Notes: a model not told the origin generated them from the letters alone. A stretch of DNA of 64,000 bases from CAWAHD01 sp963781785 (GCA_963781785.1 CAWAHD010000002.1:2976001-3040000); one strand, 5' to 3'; shown: positions 9,576-20,492, counted from the stretch's first letter. Made by a program: numbers and translations.

Positions 9576-9806
9576 TCAAGCCCCTTCCACCAGGCTGTAC
9601 GTGTTGCCCATCTCGCGCTTGATTTTGCCGTTCTTGGCAAGCTCCTCCCAGATGCCGGGCGGGTGGCCGGTGGGAGGAGTAATCCCCATGATCCCGGTCT
9701 TCTTCCCACCGCCCCGGCTCAGGCCGGATTCGTCGTCGAGGCGGGTCAATTTCAATCGCTTCTTGAACGCTTTCAACGCCCGCTTGAGCTCTTCTTCCGT
9801 CGCCAT
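9576..9806 (-). CDS. small conserved basic protein, function unknown
   Basis: The start is placed at the ATG at 9806 (MATEEELKRALKAFKKRLK); the open frame runs further upstream without protein-like content. The 76-residue product has a charged N-terminal helix, a glycine-rich turn (LSRGGGKKTG), and an ITPPTGHPPGIWEELAKNG segment that looks conserved. I recall similar small proteins of unknown function from planctomycetes and other bacteria, but cannot name the family. It sits between the SDR gene and the HD-domain gene in the same orientation, with only 7 bp to the latter, so the two are probably translated together. Confidence 0.65.
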   Translation of the reverse strand: MATEEELKRALKAFKKRLKLTRLDDESGLSRGGGKKTGIMGITPPTGHPPGIWEELAKNGKIKREMGNTYSLVEGA

Positions 9807-9866
9807 CGGGATTCTCCCAGCCAGGTTGGCTGATCCAGAACCAATCACGCAGCCCGCTCGATTCTA

Positions 9867-10648
9867 TCAAAAATCGCGCGTGTAGCCGGCTGTCCACCCG
9901 CCGTCGACAGTGAGGATGTGACCACTCGTGTAACTGTTCTCGGGATCGGCCAGGAACAAGACCGCCACCGCGATCTCTTCCGGGGTCCCGGGCCGTCCCA
10001 GCGGAACGTGGTCGAGCATCCGCTGGACGTGAGCATGGAACGAGCCATCCTGGCCGTAGAACAGTCGCCGCGTGCCGTCTGTAAGCGTTGAGCCGGGCGC
10101 GACCGCGTTGACCAGAATCCCGTACGGGCCGAGCTCGAGCGCCATCGCGCGGGTCAAATTGACCACACCGGCCTTGGCGGCGACATACGCGCATTGGAGC
10201 CGCAGCGGCACAAGCCCGGCGATGGACGCGATGTTGATGATCCGGCCCGAGCCCTGAGCTCGCATCACGCGGGCGGCCGCTTTGCTGACCTCGAAGAGCC
10301 CCGTGAGGTCGACCGCAAGAATTCGATCCCACTCCTCGCGGGGAAACTCGTCAAGGGTTACCCGGTGCGCCAGTGTGTTGATCCCGGCGTTGTTGACCAC
10401 GATGTCGAGCCGGCCGTGTTCGGACACAACGCGATTGATCACTGCGGCAATTTCATCGGGCCTGGTCACGTCCAGTCGAAGTGAGAAGGCGCTCGAGCAC
10501 GGTCCGCCGCGGCCCGCGCTCCCGCTTCATCCACATCGCTGTAAACGACCACGCCGCCGCTTCCGGCCAGGCGATCGGCGATCGCCTGGCCGATGCCGCG
10601 AGCCGCCCCGGTCACCAGGCTGACCGTTCCCGACAAATCCGAGCGCAT
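9867..10648 (-). CDS. short-chain dehydrogenase/reductase (SDR), frameshifted
   Basis: Two frames together form one classical SDR of about 260 residues. The first (10648 to about 10480) holds the NAD(P)-binding TGAARGIG turn and the VVYSDVDEAG strand. The second, from about 10480 down to 9867, continues with LDVTRPDEI, the NNAG motif, the catalytic serine in NIASIAG, YVAAK, and the C-terminal TSGHILTVDGGW. The break is a one-base shift near 10480; a GTG at 10469 overlaps the first frame's stop but would give a protein without the cofactor site. SDRs oxidise or reduce alcohols and ketones in the cytoplasm. The gene follows the E2 gene in the minus-strand run. Sequencing error and a real pseudogene are both possible. 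Confidence 0.8.
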
Positions 10649-10739
10649 TGAATGGACCTCCTGACTGCAATTTCGCGCTGAATCTCTCGACTTCCGGTGC
10701 TTGTCTAATGTCTGTCGTCTGCCCGGCTTGTCGGTACGC

Positions 10740-12033
10740 TCAAGGTAAGAGCCAGGGGCTCGGGTTTTCGATCAAGAGACCGAGCGCCTGCAGGAACCGC
10801 GCGGCGGGTGCACCGTCGACAATCCGGTGATCGAACGAGAGACTGATCGTCATCCGGTCGCGGGCCGCGAACTGACCGTCGCTCGCCACCACCACCTGTT
10901 TTTGAATGCGCCCGAGGCCGAGAATGGCACATTCCGGAGGATTGATCAAAGGCGTGAACATCTCGATTCCCATCGGGCCCAGGTTGGTCACGGTAAAGGT
11001 ACCCCCCTCGAATTCGGCGGACGTGAGCGTGCCGGCGCGCGCTCGTTCAATCTTGGTGCGCGAATCGGCGGCCAGCTCCCGGAGGGTCAGGCCGGGCACG
11101 TCGCGAATCACGGGCACCATCAAGCCGGCCTCGGTGTCGACGGCGAGCCCGATATGGACGTCGCTAAAGCACACGATCTTGTCGCCGTCCCAGCGGGCAT
11201 TGACCAAGGGATGTTTCTGCAATGCCATCGCTGTCAGCTTGATGACGACGTCGGTGTATCCGATTGGCGGTACCAATCCGGTGGGAACGACGGCCTTAAA
11301 TTGCTGGCGGAGATTGACGAGGTTGGTGGCATCGACGGTCGTCGTGATCGTCACTGCGGCCGTCGTCCGTTTGCTCTCAAGCATCCGCTCAGCGATCGTT
11401 TTGCGCATTCTGGAGACAGGGAGCTCGTGCGAATCGCGGGGCGCTTCATTCCGCGTTAGAAAGGCGGCGGCCACTCCCGCACGCGCCCTGGCAGCGGATG
11501 CTGGCGCAGAAACGCTGACGGCGGTCCCAGCACCGAGCTTGACCGTCCTCTGGGCCAGGGCCGCGCGGATGTCGCGCTCGATGATGCGACCGCTCTTTCC
11601 GGTTCCGACGACTCCGTGGGCGTCGACTGCCAGCTCCCGGGCGATGCGCCGGGCGCGGGGGGAGATTCGCCGCTTCGAGTTCTCTCGACCGCGAAGTGGT
11701 AGCGGAGATGCCCCTGTTGGCGTCTCCACGACCCGCTTCGGCGATGGCTCCGCGGAATTGTCCTTTTTTTCGAAATGGTGCGACCTCGCCGGGGCTCACG
11801 AGATAAGCGATGACCGCGCCGACCGCGACCGTTTCGCCCTCTTTCGGGCCGTCCGGTGCGAGGCGCAACACGCCGCTTTCCAGGCTTTCAATCTCCTGGG
11901 TTGCCTTGTCGCCCTCCAGGTTGAAGAGGGGCTCGCCGGCGGCGACGGGCTGGCCGTCGCCCTTGAGCCACCCGAGGAAGACGCCTTCCTCCATGTTCCA
12001 TCCCAGCCGGGGAATCGTCACTTCAATCGCCAT
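10740..12033 (-). CDS. 2-oxoacid dehydrogenase E2 component (dihydrolipoyl acyltransferase), frameshifted at an A7 run
   Basis: E2 moves acyl groups from E1 to CoA on a swinging lipoyl arm. The first frame (from 12033) is a lipoyl domain with the lipoylated lysine in EGDKATQEIES. The second frame (to 10740) has the peripheral subunit-binding domain (ISPRARRIARELAVD) and the CoA-dependent acyltransferase core with the catalytic DHRIVDG. The frames meet at seven T residues on the plus strand (11764-11770, A7 in the message); losing one A would give an uninterrupted protein of about 430 residues. It starts 15 bp after the E1 gene, and no E3 gene is nearby. Whether pyruvate, acetoin or a branched-chain acid is the substrate cannot be told. 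Confidence 0.85.
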
Positions 12034-12048
12034 GACTGGGCTGCACCT

Positions 12049-14084
12049 TCATTCGGCAATGAGGTCGCGAATCGCCTGAGCGATGCTCTCGGGCGTGGGC
12101 ACAACGACGGCTTCCAGGCTGGGGCTGTACGGGGTCGGCGTGAAGGCACCGTTGAGACGGCGGATGGGCGCGTCGAGATCATCGAAGCCCAGGTCGGCGA
12201 GCTGGGCGGCGATCTCCGAACCAATACCGCACGGCGCGAACGTTTCGTCGACGATGAGCAAGCGTCCGGTCCTGGCGACCGACTGGCGGATCGTCTCGAC
12301 ATCGAGAGGAGCGACGGTCCGCGGATCGATCAGCTCGACCGAGATGCCTTCGCCGGCAAGCTGCCGGCAGACCCCGAGGGTACGGTGCACCATGAGGGCC
12401 AGGGCAACGACCGTGACATCGCTGCCGGGATGCACAACCGCTGCGCGGCCGAGCTCGACCTGGTAATCCTCGGCGGGCACGGGGCCTTTCACGCCCAGCA
12501 GCTCGCGATGCTCCAGGAAGACCACCGGGTCACTCGATCGCAGGGCGGTTTTCAAGAGCCCCTTGGCATCGTACGGCGTCGACGGAACCACCACGCGCAG
12601 TCCGGGAAACTGCGCATACATAGGATAATAGCTTCCGGAATGGTGCGTGGCCGCCGAATGACCGATCCCGATGCAGCCGCGGAGCAAGATCGGCATGGTC
12701 AGCCGGCCGCTGCTCATGTACTGGATCTTGGCTATCTGGTTGATGACCTCACCCAGCGAATCGAGAATGAAATCGGCAAACATGAAGTCAACGACCGGTC
12801 GGGCCCCCGTCATGGCGGCCCCGCACCCGAGCCCGACGAATCCGCGCTCCGAGATGGGCGTATCGCAGAGCCGAACCGGACCGTACAGGTCAAAAAGCCC
12901 GGTCGTCGTCTTGAAATTGCCGCCCCGCTTGCCGATTCCCTCGCCCAGGACGAAGATCGCAGGGTTACGCGCCATCTCCTCGGACAGGGCTTCAAAGGTC
13001 GCCTGCATGTAGCTGATTTCCCGCGCCGGGGATCCTCCGGCCGCGTGAATTCTGGCCCCGTCGGGCCGGGCCTCAAGAGAGCGGGGCTCCGGCGGCTGCG
13101 TTTCCGCAAAAACAAACCGGGTGGCCGTGGCGGGATCGGGCCAGGGACTGGCTTCGGCAAACTGGAGCGCGTCGGCGACGATCGCATCGATCTCGGCGTC
13201 GATCGCTTCAAGTTGCGATGCCGGCGCGAGCCCATCCTCGATGATCATCGCATCGCGGAGACGGAGAATCGGACAGCGTGTTTTCCAGGCCTCGACATCG
13301 TCGCGGGTGCGGTAGGTGTAATCGCCCATGCCTTCGGCATGCGCCGGGTGCGGTAGGTGCGGCACTCCAGTAATGTCGGGCCGTCGCCGCGCCGGGCGCG
13401 AGCGACCGCTTCGTGCGCCGCCTCGTACACGGCACGAACGTCGTTTCCATCCAGGTCGACACCGGGAATTCCATACGAGGCACCGCGGCCGGCCACGCTG
13501 GGATTGGCGGCCGCGTAGGCAAACGGCACCTCGGTGGCGAACTGGTTGTTCTCGCAGACGAAGAGCACCGGCAGCTTCCAGATGCCGGCCATGTTGAGAC
13601 CTTCGTGAAATGCGCCGTTGTTGACGGCACCGTCGCCGAAAAACGCAACGGCCACTTGATCAGTCTCGAACAACTTGAAGCTGTAGCCGGCGCCGGCGGC
13701 CTGGAGGATGCAAGGCCCGACGATTCCACTGGTGCCCATCATGCCGGTCTCGGGAGCGAACAGGTGCATGCTGCCGCCCCGTCCCTGCGAACAGCCGGTC
13801 GAGCGGCCGAAGAGCTCTGCGAGCAACTGGCGAGCCGACACTCCCTTGGCCAGCGCGTGGCCGTGGCCGCGGTGAGTACTGAAGACGACGTCATCTTTTC
13901 GCAAGTGCGCACACACGCCGGCGGCGATCGCCTCCTCGCCCACGTACGTATGGCACGCGCCGTGAACCAGGCCGCGCTGATGCGATCGCGCCAACTGCTC
14001 TTCGCACCGGCGGATCAAGAGCATCGAGCGATAGAGCGCCAGAAGCTGTTGTTGACTCAGATCGACCGAGCATGCCGTCGCCAT
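12049..14084 (-). CDS. 2-oxoacid dehydrogenase E1, alpha and beta subunits fused, frameshifted
   Basis: E1 decarboxylates a 2-oxoacid with thiamine diphosphate and loads lipoyl-E2. The alpha part (14084 to about 13345) has LLIRRCEEQL, the ThDP motif GDGAVNNGAFHEGLNMA and CENNQFA. At about 13345 the frame slips by one base; the next frame continues the alpha C-terminus (AEGMGDYTYRTRDDVEAWK, FAEASPWPD) and runs without a stop into the beta subunit (YMQATFEALSEEM, HHSGSYYPMYAQFP, VIDPRTVAPLD-like end). The fused order alpha-beta in one chain of about 675 residues is therefore visible on both sides of the break. A CGG-GCG site appears to have lost one G. It heads the E1-E2 pair. Confidence 0.85.
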
Positions 14085-14157
14085 GATGGATTTCGCCGTC
14101 AGGGAGAGATTGACTCGGGCATCGATTCCACGAGCCGGCGGAACGGGACTGACCCGA

Positions 14158-16109
14158 CTAGAGAATAATGATCACTGCGAGGCTGATCACCAGGAAGAAG
14201 ATGCCGCAGCAGGCCGTTCCCAATTGCAAGAAGACGCCCGGCCGCATCGCCGGCGGCAGCAGCTTGCGGTTGACATAGAGCGCCTGCAACGTCGAATACC
14301 CCAGCGCCAGGTTGCCCAGGACCACCCCGATCTTGGCGATCCGGAACGCGGAAAATAACCAGAGGATCACGAAGCCCCACACAGCATACAAGATCACGAT
14401 GCCATAATAAATGAACCGCACCTGGCCCCCTTTCAGACGGTGGGCCCGGGTGCTGGCCGACCAGATCATGTCGGTCCAGCGCCGGGCGATCTGGTCCCCC
14501 ACGCTGACCTGCCCCGGAGCGAGAACCAGGAATCCACAGGCCAGGGTCGTGATCCAGAAGAACGAGGCCAGGCCGGGGTAACGATCGGCCATGCCTTGCG
14601 CGGCCATCGCCGCAACCCGGTCGCCCGTGACCGGGACGTTGCGGATGAACTCCAGCGACATCATGCAAGGCAAAGCCATCCCCAGGATCGAGGCCGCGAC
14701 CCAGACTCCCTGGTCGCGGAGGATGTGCCGCATCCAGCCGTGCCAGCGCACGACGTTCTGGCCCTCCGGAATGAAGGCGCAGCCGGTGTGCGACAGGCCG
14801 ATCGTGCGGCCGCCGATTGCACTCGGGATCGCGCCACCAACGCGCCCATGCCCCAGCCCTTGTCGCGCGTGTAGTTGGAAAACAGCGTATTGCTCAAGCC
14901 GCCGGCCCCCGCAATCCCGATGAACGCAACCACCATCCCCCAATCGAGCGACGGCAGCCGGCCCGTCTCCCGAACGTAGCCCACGACACCAACGTACTCG
15001 ACACCTTCGTGGGCGAGCAAATTGCGAAACCGCGCGGCTACCGGCGCGGGAATGTCGGCCAGGCTTTTGTATTCGCGCGTGCCCGAAGCATCCCGGACGG
15101 AGAGACGTTCCGGCTTCCACACGTGGTGGTTGATGATTTCGCCTTCCGCGACGAGAACCTCTCTGCCAGTCTCGGTCTCGATAAAAAAACGGTGGGGTGC
15201 CCCCAGAGCGCGGGCGCGCTCGATCATCCGATCGCGGATCGCCAGGGTCTCCGGTGCGAGATCCTTGTTCTTCCTCGCATCGAAAACGGTGCTCCTGGAG
15301 CCGGAAACGACGGAGAACTCCGCGGTCGGCTTGCCGTTTTCCCAGGACCCGCTGAGACGATAACGCACCGCACCGTGACTTTCTTGAAGGGTGAAGTCGC
15401 GTTCCAGGATGATCGTCTCGGCTCGCAGGGGCACCGTGCCGATCCGGAAAAACCCGGTGCAGACGTCGCGAATCACCGGCCAGGAAACGAGCGCGATCGC
15501 GACCACCGACAGGTAGCCCAAGACCAGGACAAGCTTGGCTGTCATGATCTTCTCCATCATGCGATAGATCGTTCCACCGAAGATGAGCGGAACGAACGAC
15601 AGCAAGAAGATCGTCAGTCCCAGGACCTTCACGACCATTTGATCGGCGTCTGTCTGAGGCAGGTGGCCCAGGGCGATGGCGGCCACCGGAACGGCGGCGT
15701 TCGAGGCGTTGTAGGGCCAGACCGAGGCGACCTCCAAGAGCCCCCAGGTTCCCATCCAGAACCACGGGCCCGGCCACAGCCGCAGACCTCCGACGATGAT
15801 CGGCTCGCCGCAGTAGACCGTGTACCGCATCATCGTGAGATTGCAGAATGCCTGGAGCAAGATGCTCAAGAGCGCCAGCCAGAGCAAAGCAGCGCCGTAC
15901 TGGGCCGTGACCGCCGGCCCGAACAGCCATTCCCCCGAGCCGATGCTCGTGCCCGCGAGCACGACCCCCGGACCGATCAATCCCACCCAGACCTTCCAGC
16001 CGGGCCGTGGCGGCTCGGGAAGGTCTCCGACCTCCCAGGGCGGCAGGAAGTCTCCGCTTTTCACCTCGAGTCGTTCCGTTGGGTCGGAGTGGATCGGTTC
16101 AGAAGACAT
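14158..16109 (-). CDS. Nramp-related membrane transporter with large extramembrane insert, frameshifted
   Basis: Two frames joined near 14845 give an inner-membrane protein of about 650 residues. The first has a soluble N-terminus (1-35), then GPGVVLAGTSIGSGEW and further membrane helices, a roughly 150-residue polar insert (about 215-365, from TIILERDFTL to LLAHEGVEYVG), and GIAGAGGLSNTLFSNYTRDKG. The second resumes with VGAIPSAIGGRTIGLSH and several membrane helices. The overall pattern fits the Nramp/APC transporter family, but the DPGN metal-binding turn in the first helix is replaced by GSGE, so metal transport is uncertain. One missing G in GTGGGCGCG explains the break. It is the first large gene of the minus-strand run. 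Confidence 0.7.
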
Positions 16110-16130
16110 GGGAGTGAGTTCCCTCGGATT

Positions 16131-16390
16131 TCAGACGTAGACCGCCCGGAGCAGTAGGGCGGCGGTCCCATCGAGCTGATCCGCCAGCCCCGCCAGCGCA
16201 TACGGGGTCCCCTCTTCCATGGTCGCCTGGGAAACGCGCTGGACCAGCGCGACCGACCGAACCCTCCCGGGCGACTCCGGAATCGTCCCCGCTGGTCCGC
16301 GCGGCGCTCGCGGTCCGCAAAAGGCAACACCGCCGACGCCGCCAGGATCAAGACCGTGGCGAGCCATAACCGAAGTAAACGCTTGAGCAT
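16131..16390 (-). CDS. small membrane-anchored protein, frameshifted, tentative
   Basis: From an ATG at 16390 one frame reads a signal-anchor (MLKRLLRLWLATVLILAAS) and then loses sense. Near 16290 another frame takes over with TIPESPGRVRSVALVQRVSQ and ends at 16131 after LDGTAALLLRAVYV. Joined, they give about 87 residues with one N-terminal membrane segment. It ends 21 bp before the transporter start, so it may belong to the same transcript. The only evidence is the order and quality of the two frames; I do not recognise a family. Confidence 0.35.
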
Positions 16391-17520
16391 CCACGAATCC
16401 AGGCGTGGGGACGACGCGCACGACGCGGGGCGGGGACAATTGATCCGATCAGGACGCCGTCCGGTAAAGCGCCGCAATTAGATATCAGCCGCGCGGCCTT
16501 GTCCAGTGTCACGATCCCCGGAGGCACCGCGGCACCGCGGGCGCAGAAAAGAACGTCGGCCGAACACGATCGGCCGACAGTCCGCGAGAATGATTGAAGA
16601 CAGAGGTGCAGTCACATCCACTTGGCCGGTGCAAAACAGACGATCAAACTCTGAGAATTGACCGCCAAAATGAGTGTCGCACTGAGGATCGATGGCGCAC
16701 CCCCCTGCGCCGAAGGGGTACTTTTCCGCAAGTGCAATGCTGGCCGGGGCTTTCATGTCTTGGCGAGGTGCTTTTCGAGTGTCTCAGAATGTCCACCAGT
16801 GTCTCATTTTCGGCGAATATTCGCGACACGCGACATGCGGTTGTCGGCCCGGCGTCCGGGGTCGGCCGAAGGGCGGAATCGGCCCCGCTGGCATGCGGGG
16901 AAACGGTGGCCGCCGCCCCGGCGCCGAGCCGGAGGCTCCACGTGAAAGCTATGCACAGGAAAGGCCGGTGCCATGTCAGTCCCATTCGGTCCTCGGCGAT
17001 GAGTGATTGCGGTTCCTCCGGGCGAGTATCAACAGCGATCGGCGGTGCGGTTCTGATCGCGTTTGGGGCAGCACCGGCAAACCCGATTTGCCCGCCCAAT
17101 TCACAGGTGGTGCTCGGTCGTCCGGCAATGTCCTGGAGGCAAGGCGCGCGGGTCCGCCAGTTTCCTGGTTGCAATCCGGGAGCAAAAAGCGGCGGGAATT
17201 CCGTGTGCGTTCCGCGCCGACGGGGAGATCTTGCCGGTTGTGCCAAACGAAAGGGGTCCGGCCGCCATTCGCATCCTTTCCCGCCAGGCCGCACGATCCG
17301 CCATGTGGTAGAATTGGGAAAGTCTGCGCCTCGGCGATGGCTCTCGGCATCGCGACATATTTCCGACTTCGCACATGAGCTGAGCTGCGATCCTGGACTG
17401 CGAGACTCTCGCACATTGCCAGGACGATTAACAGCGTACGAGGTCGGAGAGTGCTGAAGTGAACGTTGACCCCCAAACCCTGACACAATCTCAGGGGGGT
17501 TGGGGGGTGTATTGAACAAG

Positions 17521-17555
17521 GATGAAGGATGAAGGATGAAGGATGAAGGATGAAG
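17521..17555. repeat. (GATGAAG)5 heptanucleotide tandem repeat
   Basis: Five perfect copies of the 7-base unit GATGAAG run in a row, followed by a partial unit (GATAA) and preceded by AAG. A 7-base period would shift frame if it lay in a gene, and no gene is visible here. Copy number may vary between strains. Confidence 0.85.
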
Positions 17556-17864
17556 GATAAATCAGACATCTCGCCTCTTTGAGTCCGCTCCTGGACGGCA
17601 ATCCTCTGTGGCGGGCTGATGAAAACTTGGCCCTCCCGCATTTCGCGCTTCCCACCAGTCTTGTCGCGCGAATGGACTCTCCGAAAGGATTAGACAAGGA
17701 ACCCAGGAACGCAGGAGGCCAGAGAACCCGGAAGTTGGGTGTCACTCCGGCCGTTTTCAGTGATCGCCCTCTGGGTCTGGCACCACAAACCATTCTCGCC
17801 GACATTCTGATCTTGAGTGCCTTGTCTGGCTGCTGAATCAGGCTGCCGTCTCGCTCTTTTCTTG

Positions 17865-17964
17865 GTTTCCTTCGTTTGCTTCTGTTCAAGGCGTATTGGC
17901 AGCGGTCTGGATGGCCGGCGCATGGTGCAGGTCGGATCTTGGAACAGAAGCAAACGAAGGAAAC
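17865..17964. repeat. 23-bp perfect inverted repeat with 54-bp spacer
   Basis: The arm at 17865-17887 begins GTTTCCTTCGTTTGCTTC and its exact complement lies at 17942-17964. As RNA it would form a long hairpin with a 54-nt loop. No gene flanks it closely. It could be a remnant of a small inverted-repeat element. Confidence 0.75.
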
Positions 17965-19268
17965 GAAGATTTCGGTGCGGCTTCCACTGAGCAATTGCAT
18001 CCTGGGGCTGTTCCTGCCTTCCTGCCTTGCTTATCCCGTTTGAGCGGGGGCTCCAGTCCCAGAGCGCTACAGAATCCGCTATTTGCCGGTTGTGCCGGAT
18101 GGAGTGCTCGACTCCATCCTGCTGGTCGTTTGCCTCGCCGTTTTTCTTCATCGTTCCGCCCTCCGTCCCTTTTCCGCACTTCTCCACGGCAGCCTTCCCT
18201 CGACCTTCGCGATCATCTCCGCGTCCGACCGGCTTCGGTACGCCTCCCGATCATGCGCTCTTGCCAAACTACCACAGCGCAGCAATTGCTCGGCAATCAC
18301 CCGTACTTTCAGCTCGCGACCGCACCTTCGTTGGCGGGCTCGGATTGCGCACCCCCGCGTGGCGACGGCAGAACGCTGCGCGACCTCAAGCAAGATTTCA
18401 GCTTTGGTCGTGCAGCGATTGACTCCGGGAGTGGCAGGAAAGTGGCACGCGGTGGCATGTTTTTCAGCGAATCTCCGTGTCGCCCTGCTCGCCGTGCGGG
18501 CCTGGGCTGGCCGGCACGCCCTCGATGGACAAGGAAGTGGAAAATAAGCCTCAACGAGTCTCGGCTTCTCCGGAACGCCCACAATGCTATCGAAGTCTCT
18601 CATGAGATTTGAACCACGATGAGCGCGTCAAAGCACACGCGAGGATGCAACGGCCGCAACGCGCGTCGCTCTCAAACCTCGTCAGGTGACGGAACACGAA
18701 ATCGACCCCAGCTCGTCGTGCGCACGCTCTCTTCGAGCGCGTACAAACATTATACGAGAGTGTCGAAAATCGGGACGTACCTACCGCACGGTATAACGCA
18801 CGAGACGCGCTCCCAAGCGTTCGGATTGTTGGCGGTTGTGGTGTTTTCCCGAATATTGTTGGGCGACATTAGCCAAGGGTCGGCTGTGCAGAATTGGTTG
18901 GTGCAGTCAGACCGCAACGAGGGCGCCGTGCGGCACGACGGATGGAATCACCTCGCCAGACCAGAAGAGTCAGTCGGCGACGACGATGTCGTCGCACTGG
19001 AACAGAGCGGCGACCACTTGACTCGGTCTGCCCGCCTTTATCATCACTGCAATGCGTGTCCTGGCGCTTTGTTCGATGAGCGACGCATCGACAAGAAAAA
19101 CGAGGCTAACGCGCTCATCCCGTCGCTTCTCCCCGTCGCTCCTCCGTAGGGCTCCCCATGCCGGGGCTGACTGCTTTGGAATATGGTGGAGGGACGAGGT
19201 TGGGCTTCGGACGATCGGCGAGAGGCGGGAGCCAGGCTACGGCTCGTGAATTCCTGGAGGGTTCAAAA

Positions 19269-20111
19269 ATGTGTCTGCCGCGGAAAATGTTGAGCAGACG
19301 CGTTGCGCTGTCCTGCACTGCCATCGCTGCGCTACTTTTGGTTCTTGGCGCCGCCACCATCCCGAAGGTTTCCTATTACATGAACCGTGCCAGGTACCAC
19401 GACGGCAGAGCGCGGCTGCACCGATCCGCCAGCGAAGAATACCGGCGAGACTTGCCGGAAAACAATGTTGGCCCTTTCAGGCTGGGTGATGGTACGCCCT
19501 CTATGGCCGAGGAAGAGGAGAGGGAAGCCTCCCGGCATGCCCGGCTCGGGCACGAGTATCGACGTGCTGCGTTCCAGTTCTGGCGATGCCCAAGCCAAAG
19601 TCTTCCGTTGCCGTATCCTTGGGATCGCGAACGTGATCGGCAGGTTCTGGAAGCAACCCTTCTGCACAGGGTTGAGCACGTATTGAGCAGGCTGGAGCCG
19701 GGCGACCCCGACCGTACTGCATCGCGCATCTATGTTGATCAATTGACCGCGCCCAGCGAGATGTTTCAAGATTGGTATGATGACGACATTCTCCCGGAGC
19801 TGCTTCCAATCGAGGTGGCGGCGGATCTGCAACATCGAAACGATGAGGGTGAGATACCGCTCGCCGAGTTTCGGCTGAACAATCCGCGGATTGCGATCCG
19901 CGATCTCGAACCGTTGCGCGCCAGCGACCACCCGAGCGATAGTTTGGGGTTCGTCTATGTGTCCATCCCGGGTTTCTCGAACGACGGGAAAATTGCTCTC
20001 GTCACGGTCACTAACGCGTTCAGCGAACATTCCTACGGGGAGATTTATGCTCTCAAGATAGTCGACAACCAATGGCGCGTCGCCGGGGTCCGCTTCATCA
20101 TGACCGAGTGA
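19269..20111 (+). CDS. hypothetical membrane-anchored protein
   Basis: The start is set at the ATG at 19269 because GGAGG lies about 8 bases upstream; the open frame extends further 5' but without a ribosome site. The 280-residue product has one N-terminal membrane segment (about residues 8-30, VALSCTAIAALLLVLGAA) followed by a basic stretch, so most of it is probably outside the cytoplasm. The middle is charged and helical. The C-terminal 60 residues (VYVSIPGFSNDGKIALVTV through YALKIVDNQWRVAGV) resemble a small beta-sheet fold such as an NTF2-like or SnoaL-type module, but I cannot assign a family. No neighbours point to a role. Confidence 0.65.
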   Translation: MCLPRKMLSRRVALSCTAIAALLLVLGAATIPKVSYYMNRARYHDGRARLHRSASEEYRRDLPENNVGPFRLGDGTPSMAEEEEREASRHARLGHEYRRAAFQFWRCPSQSLPLPYPWDRERDRQVLEATLLHRVEHVLSRLEPGDPDRTASRIYVDQLTAPSEMFQDWYDDDILPELLPIEVAADLQHRNDEGEIPLAEFRLNNPRIAIRDLEPLRASDHPSDSLGFVYVSIPGFSNDGKIALVTVTNAFSEHSYGEIYALKIVDNQWRVAGVRFIMTE

Positions 20112-20194
20112 TTTTGGCGACGGCGGGCGGAACTGAGGTCAGGATCGAACGCCACGGTGGCGTTGGGCAACGTGAACAGCACGCTCTGGTCCAG

Positions 20195-20415
20195 CGGCAG
20201 CGGGCAGAAAGAACAGGCACTGCGAGGCCGCCATGCCCAGGTGGACGGGTCCAGGTCGACCGCCGCAGCCCATTCATAACAAAACGGTTCGGATCGCTGG
20301 GCGTCAACAGCGTTCGGGCGGTCGCGCCTGATTTCGAGGCGGGGCGGGCATGCTTGAGATCGGCGGCGGGGCGGGCGGGATGCGCTCGCGCAGTGCCTGT
20401 CGTTTTTCCCTCTCG
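20195..20415. repeat. dispersed repeat family B, copy 1
   Basis: This stretch of about 220 bp matches 22418-22628 in the same orientation with scattered differences. Shared landmarks are CAGGTCGACCGCCGCA, AAAACGGTT.GGATCGCTGGG, CAGCGTTCGGGCGGTCGCGC and GCATGCTTGAGATCGGCG. No coding function is evident. Confidence 0.8.
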
Positions 20416-20492
20416 TGCCGACTTCCTCCGCGCGGTGAATCTGCGTATAATTAACGCGAGTAACGGCCGTTGCGGATTTGGGGACGCAAGAG

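Larger units (their letters stand above)
16391..19268. other. gene-poor region of about 2.9 kb
   Basis: No open frame here shows a recognisable domain, a good ribosome site or coherent protein-like content; the frames overlap each other on both strands. The region holds two direct GTGTCTCA motifs near 16780-16805, a (GATGAAG) tandem repeat near 17521, and a 23-bp perfect inverted repeat (17865-17887 and 17942-17964). It looks like intergenic or decayed accessory DNA. Confidence 0.6.

Noticed and set aside
10906..13356. 816-codon open frame on the plus strand
   Set aside because: It is antisense to the E2 and E1 genes, whose domains are clear on the minus strand.
14817..16157. 446-codon open frame on the plus strand
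   Set aside because: It is antisense to the membrane transporter and has a shadow-like composition rich in Arg, Asp and Gln.
18619..19149. 176-codon open frame on the plus strand
   Set aside because: No ribosome site, no coherent hydrophobic pattern and no recognisable motif; other frames overlap it.
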